DNA of 9,104 nucleotides from an uncultured Oscillospiraceae bacterium (lineage in GTDB: Bacteria; Bacillota; Clostridia; Oscillospirales; Oscillospiraceae). Positions 6,343-9,104 of the stretch are shown here, piece after piece; position 1 is the stretch's first letter, and the number at the start of each line of letters is the position of its first letter. The DNA is taken from NCBI GenBank assembly GCA_934565615.1, contig CAKTIH010000092.1, positions 1-9,104 on the forward strand, read 5' to 3'. The notes under the pieces were generated by a model. That model searched no databases. It had not been told where the DNA came from and saw only the letters and a list, made by a program, of their open reading frames with translations. Both the position numbers and the translations under genes were made by a program.

Positions 6343-8496
6343 TTACTTTGCTTGTTTCATCGAAAGGGAGATGCGGTGCTTCTTCTCGTCCACATCGAGC
6401 ACGACGACCTTGACGATATCGCCGACGGCGACGGCTTCGCTCGGATGGCGGATAAACTTGTCGCTTATCTGCGAGATGTGGACAAGGCCGTCCTGATGCA
6501 CGCCGATATCGACGAACACGCCGAAGTCAATGACGTTGCGCACTGTGCCGGTCAGCACCATGCCGGGCTTGAGGTCCTTTATCTCGAGCACATCCTGACG
6601 CAGCAGCACGGGCGGCAGCTCATCGCGCGGGTCGCGCCCGGGCTTCAGAAGCTCGGAGACGATATCGCGCAGGGTCGGCTCGCCGACGCCGCACTCTGCC
6701 GCGGCCTTCGCGACGCCGTAGTTATCCAGGCGCTGCTTGAGGTCGGAGAGCTTACCTGCCTTGACGTCGGCCATAGTGTACCCGCAAAGCTCAAGGAGCT
6801 TTGACGCGGCGTCATAGCTCTCGGGGTGGACAGCGGTGTTATCGAGCACCTGCTTGCTCTCCGGCACGCGCAGGAAGCCCGCGCACTGCTGGAAGGCCTT
6901 GGGGCCGAGCTTCGGCACCTTATTGATGGCCTTGCGGCTGGTGAAGATGCCGTTCTCCTCACGGTAGGCGACAATGTTCTTCGCGGTGGTTTTGGTAAGC
7001 CCCGACACGCGCTGCAGAAGCGATGGGGACGCGGTGTTTATATCCACGCCGACGGCGTTGACGCAGTCCTCGACGACGCCGGTAAGCGTCTCCTCAAGGC
7101 GCGCCTGCGGCATATCATGCTGGTACTGGCCGACGCCGATGGCCATAGGGTCTATCTTGACAAGCTCCGCGAGCGGGTCCTGGAGCCTGCGCGCGATGGA
7201 GACAGCGGAGCGAAGGTTGACGTCATAGTCTGGGAACTCCTCGGCGGCAAGCTTTGAGGCGGAGTAGACAGACGCGCCGGCTTCATTAACTATCGCGTAG
7301 CTCAGACCGCCGCCGAGCTGGGAGATCATTTCAACGGCCATCTGCTCGGTCTCGCGCGAGGCGGTGCCGTTGCCGATGGCGATATGCTCTACCCCGTGCT
7401 TGCGCACAAGGCTGGAGAGGGTGCGGATGGCCTCGGCCTTTTTCCCGGTGGAGAAGGTCGGGTACACAACGGCGGTATCGAGGACCTTGCCCGTACCGTC
7501 GACGACGGCGACCTTGCAGCCGTTGCGGTAGCCGGGGTCGAGGCCCATCGTGACCTTGCCCTTTACGGGCGGCTGCATCAGCAGCGGGCGCAGGTTGAGG
7601 GCGAACATTTTTATCGCGCCCTCGCAGGCAGTATCGGTGAGGGCGGCGCGCGTCTCGCGCTCCATCGACGGCCAGATAAGGCGGTCATAAGCGTCGTCCG
7701 CCGCGGCGCGGACAAAGGCCATCGCGCGGCTGCCGGGCTTTATGACGGCGCGGCGCACGTTCTGGAGCGCAAGCTCCCGGTCAAGCTCGATGCTGACCTT
7801 GAGCTTATCCTCCTTCTCGCCGCGGTTGATGGCGAGGGTCTGGTGTCCCTGAAGCTTCCCGATGCTCTGGCTGAAGTCATAATAGAGCCGGTAGACGCTG
7901 TCCTCATCGGTCGCGGCCTCGGACTTGAGCATGGCCTTTGCGGCGATGAGATCGCGCAGCCTGCTGCGGATATCGGCGTTATCCGAGATCATCTCGGCGA
8001 TGATATCCGACGCGCCGGCAAGCACGTCCTCGATAGTCTCAACGCCCTTTTCGGGGTCTATATATTCCTTGGCGAGCTCCTCAGGCTCCGGCAGGCCGCT
8101 CCCCTGCTCGAAGAGCGCGAGAGCGAGCGGTTCAAGCCCTTTCTCCTTGGCAACGGTCGCGCGCGTGCGGCGCTTGGGCTTATAGGGGCGGTAGATATCC
8201 TCGAGGGCAGCAAGGGTCGCGGCCTCGTCTATGGCGTTCGAGAGCTCCTCGGTGAGCTTGCCCTGCTCCTCGATGGATTTCTTCACGGTATCGCGCCGCT
8301 CCTGAAGCCCGCGCAGATACTCAAGGCGCTCGGCGAGAGTGCGCATGGACGTGTCGTCCATCGCGCCGTGCAGCTCCTTGCGGTAGCGGGCGATGAAGGG
8401 GATGGTGTTGCCCTCGTCGATGAGCTTAATGACATTATCGATATGGCTCTGCTCGCGGCCAAGCTCGCGGGCAAGAATTTGGCTTATGCTTTCCAA
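6343..8496 (-). CDS. tex: Tex-family RNA-binding transcription accessory protein
   Basis: 717 residues, the usual Tex length. Tex is a conserved cytoplasmic nucleic-acid-binding protein related to eukaryotic Spt6 and affects transcription and stress or virulence gene expression in several bacteria; its exact biochemical role is still unsettled. The N-terminal helical part contains EGNTIPFIARYRKE (28-41) and LEDIYRPYKPKRRTRA (98-113). The YqgF-like RNase-H fold follows with GLDPGYRNG (318-326), GNGTASRETE (375-384) and VNEAGASVYSAS (403-414). Helix-hairpin-helix repeats are at about 480-545 and the S1 RNA-binding domain at about 645-714. The start is TTG: AAGGAG lies 7 bases upstream and an in-frame TAA (8514-8512) sits just before, so no ATG start is possible further out. 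It is the first gene of a unit with two membrane proteins, and divergent from rpmE. Confidence 0.96.
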   Translation of the reverse strand: MESISQILARELGREQSHIDNVIKLIDEGNTIPFIARYRKELHGAMDDTSMRTLAERLEYLRGLQERRDTVKKSIEEQGKLTEELSNAIDEAATLAALEDIYRPYKPKRRTRATVAKEKGLEPLALALFEQGSGLPEPEELAKEYIDPEKGVETIEDVLAGASDIIAEMISDNADIRSRLRDLIAAKAMLKSEAATDEDSVYRLYYDFSQSIGKLQGHQTLAINRGEKEDKLKVSIELDRELALQNVRRAVIKPGSRAMAFVRAAADDAYDRLIWPSMERETRAALTDTACEGAIKMFALNLRPLLMQPPVKGKVTMGLDPGYRNGCKVAVVDGTGKVLDTAVVYPTFSTGKKAEAIRTLSSLVRKHGVEHIAIGNGTASRETEQMAVEMISQLGGGLSYAIVNEAGASVYSASKLAAEEFPDYDVNLRSAVSIARRLQDPLAELVKIDPMAIGVGQYQHDMPQARLEETLTGVVEDCVNAVGVDINTASPSLLQRVSGLTKTTAKNIVAYREENGIFTSRKAINKVPKLGPKAFQQCAGFLRVPESKQVLDNTAVHPESYDAASKLLELCGYTMADVKAGKLSDLKQRLDNYGVAKAAAECGVGEPTLRDIVSELLKPGRDPRDELPPVLLRQDVLEIKDLKPGMVLTGTVRNVIDFGVFVDIGVHQDGLVHISQISDKFIRHPSEAVAVGDIVKVVVLDVDEKKHRISLSMKQAK

Positions 8497-8532
8497 TGTG
8501 CTTCTCCTTGGTTACTTGATTTGCAATTTATT

Positions 8533-8561
8533 ATTATAACATGAGTCGGCGTGCGGGGCAA
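8533..8561 (-). promoter_or_regulatory. Sigma-A promoter of the tex unit
   Basis: On the minus strand TTGCCC (-35, 8556-8561) and a consensus TATAAT (-10, 8533-8538) are 17 bp apart, and TG precedes the -10 with one base between, an extended -10. The predicted start is near 8526, giving a leader of about 30 bases before the TTG start. It would serve tex and the two membrane proteins. Confidence 0.8.
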
Positions 8562-8611
8562 GTACAGGGTTTGCGTAGGATGTGCATTCCGCGCGGCAGA
8601 TGCGGCGGCGA

Positions 8612-8634
8612 ATTTGCAGGTGATTTCTGCAAAT
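8612..8634. repeat. Inverted repeat ATTTGCAG-7-CTGCAAAT
   Basis: Eight-base perfect arms (8612-8619, 8627-8634) flank a 7-base gap. It lies about 43-65 bases upstream of the predicted rpmE start and between the two divergent promoters, which suits an operator. No T-run follows on either strand, so it is not a terminator. Confidence 0.5.
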
Positions 8635-8641
8635 ATTATTG

Positions 8642-8670
8642 TTGCAAATTTCATGGGGCTGTGATAGAAT
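8642..8670 (+). promoter_or_regulatory. Sigma-A promoter of rpmE
   Basis: TTGCAA (-35, 8642-8647), a 17-bp spacer and TAGAAT (-10, 8665-8670), with an extended -10 TG at 8662-8663. The predicted start is near 8677, leaving a leader of about 65 bases. The -35 overlaps a TGCAAAT element (8643-8649). Confidence 0.75.
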
Positions 8671-8689
8671 ACTTGTCGCGTCTTGTAAC

Positions 8690-8733
8690 TATGCTCTGTG
8701 CGGGGCACAATCATGACAGCATATGATAAGGAG
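8690..8733 (+). promoter_or_regulatory. Structured rpmE leader and ribosome site
   Basis: TATGC (8690-8694) can pair with GCATA (8719-8723), and inside it TGTGC (8697-8701) with GCACA (8705-8709), forming a stem-loop that ends five bases before AAGGAG (8728-8733). Ribosomal-protein mRNAs, including those of L31, are known to carry autoregulatory leaders in several bacterial groups, so this may be one. That is inference: I have no covariation evidence. Confidence 0.4.
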
Positions 8734-8742
8734 TTTTACGCA

Positions 8743-8943
8743 ATGAAGGAAGGAATCCATCCCAATTACCAGCAGACCACCATCAGATGCGCCTGCGGCA
8801 ACATCATCGAGACCGGCTCCACCAAGAAGGACATCACCGTTGAGATCTGCTCCAAGTGCCACCCCTTCTACACCGGCAAGCAGAAGCTGGTCGACACCAG
8901 CGGCCGCGTGGACAAGTTCAACAAGAAGTACGGCCTCAAGTAA
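8743..8943 (+). CDS. rpmE: 50S ribosomal protein L31, zinc-binding (C+) type
   Basis: 66 residues beginning MKEGIHPNY, a typical bacterial L31 start. Four cysteines, CAC (16,18) and CSKC (36,39), form the zinc site of the C+ type. It ends in the conserved NKKYGLK-like basic tail. L31 sits in the large subunit near the bridge to the small subunit. ATG 8743 is chosen because AAGGAG lies 9 bases upstream. The frame is open further upstream to GTG/ATG at 8698 and 8713, but those lie in or before the leader hairpin and ribosome site. It is a single-gene unit with its own promoter and terminator. Zinc-free paralogues in other bacteria are repressed by Zur; this one has all zinc ligands. Confidence 0.97.
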   Translation: MKEGIHPNYQQTTIRCACGNIIETGSTKKDITVEICSKCHPFYTGKQKLVDTSGRVDKFNKKYGLK

Positions 8944-8951
8944 TTTTTGGG

Positions 8952-8992
8952 AAAAAGACGGGATGCGCCTTCGGGCGGCGTCCCGTCTTTTT
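8952..8992 (+). terminator. Intrinsic terminator of rpmE
   Basis: AAAAAGACGGGA (8952-8963) and TCCCGTCTTTTT (8981-8992) pair perfectly over twelve bases, with an inner GC stem around a TTCG loop. The 3' arm ends in five T, nine bases after the rpmE stop. A textbook terminator. Confidence 0.95.
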
Positions 8993-9012
8993 CGTATACA
9001 GGGGGTAAAACT

Positions 9013-9104
9013 ATGGCATCCCGAATCCTTCATCTCGCTGCGGCAAAGCTCATTCTGAACGAGGTTTCTGTCGCGGACGAGAAGCGCTTTCGTCTCGGCG
9101 CAAT
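9013..9104 (+). CDS. 5' part of an unidentified gene, truncated by the window end
   Basis: Thirty codons are visible, starting MASRILHLAAAKLIL and reading RFRLGA at the edge. ATG 9013 is preceded by AGGGGGT with a 6-base gap. The start and the basic-aromatic-LG pattern resemble the N terminus of small clostridial zinc-dependent phospholipase C-like proteins, whose next residues are usually a PD motif, but only 30 residues are present. This is therefore a guess. It lies 20 bp after the rpmE terminator, so it either has read-through transcription or an unseen promoter. Confidence 0.6.
   Translation, partial: MASRILHLAAAKLILNEVSVADEKRFRLGA

Larger units (their letters stand above)
8497..8742. 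other. Divergent tex/rpmE intergenic region
   Basis: No credible gene lies here. It holds the tex ribosome site and leader, the tex promoter, a 100-base stretch with repeated TGCAAAT elements, the rpmE promoter and the rpmE leader. The only open frames cross promoter elements and lack ribosome sites. Confidence 0.8.

Noticed and set aside
4591..6804. Plus-strand open frame of 737 codons
   Set aside because: It runs antisense to the whole first membrane protein gene and into tex, ignoring both gene boundaries, with low-complexity charged sequence. The minus-strand genes have motifs, starts and ribosome sites, so this is a shadow.
7384..8544. Plus-strand open frame of 386 codons opposite tex
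   Set aside because: It runs through the tex promoter -10 and leader and shows no family motif; tex is unequivocal in the other direction.
8612..8634. Inverted repeat as a terminator
   Set aside because: No T-run on either strand and it lies upstream of promoters rather than after a gene; an operator role fits better.
8541..8726. Small plus-strand frame in the tex/rpmE intergenic region
   Set aside because: No ribosome site, and it crosses both the rpmE promoter and leader.
8698..8742. N-terminally extended L31 from GTG 8698 or ATG 8713
   Set aside because: The ribosome site AAGGAG is downstream of both, and L31 proteins normally begin at MKxxIHP, here ATG 8743.
1..9104. CRISPR, tRNA, insertion sequence, toxin-antitoxin or defence system
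   Set aside because: No spaced repeats, cloverleaf, transposase motif or defence-domain signature was seen on either strand.

Overview
The window looks like a chromosomal segment of a GC-rich, low-GC-phylum (Firmicutes) gut-type Clostridia, most plausibly Oscillospiraceae/Ruminococcaceae. This is inferred from strong AAGGAGG-type ribosome binding sites, sigma-A promoters with 17-bp spacing, U-tract terminators, a zinc-type L31, and GC-rich third codon positions in the genes against AT-rich intergenic regions. No tRNA, rRNA, CRISPR array, insertion sequence or phage gene was seen.

Layout. The left 8.5 kb reads on the minus strand, in two transcription units. The unit furthest right starts at a sigma-A promoter near 8533-8561. 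It carries tex (RNA-binding transcription accessory factor, TTG start at 8496), then two tandem paralogous polytopic membrane proteins (6306-4606 and 4591-2882) with a GT-C-glycosyltransferase-like look. It ends at an 11-bp perfect inverted repeat. The next unit starts at its own promoter (2825-2853). It encodes a lipoyl-less 2-oxoacid-dehydrogenase-E2-like acyltransferase (2778-1900) followed 19 bp later by an AMP-forming acyl-CoA ligase (1880-129). Two hairpins follow at 39-101, one of them a good minus-strand terminator.

The right end reads on the plus strand. rpmE (L31, 8743-8943) has its own promoter, a possible structured leader and a textbook terminator. A 3'-truncated gene starts at 9013.

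How the genes may work together. The ligase would make an acyl-AMP and then an acyl-CoA, and the neighbouring E2-like protein is a natural candidate to move that acyl group. However, the histidine of the E2 HxxxDG motif is replaced by glutamate, so its chemistry is open. The paired membrane proteins share gapless motifs (NDD after the first membrane helix, FVDGQ) and a C-terminal soluble domain about half identical between the copies, which points to a tandem duplication followed by divergence. Their link to tex is probably only operonic.

The most interesting items are the ligase/E2-like pair, the tandem membrane paralogues, and the repeated TGCAAAT elements between the divergent tex and rpmE promoters. 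Nothing here is clearly a new defence or mobile system.
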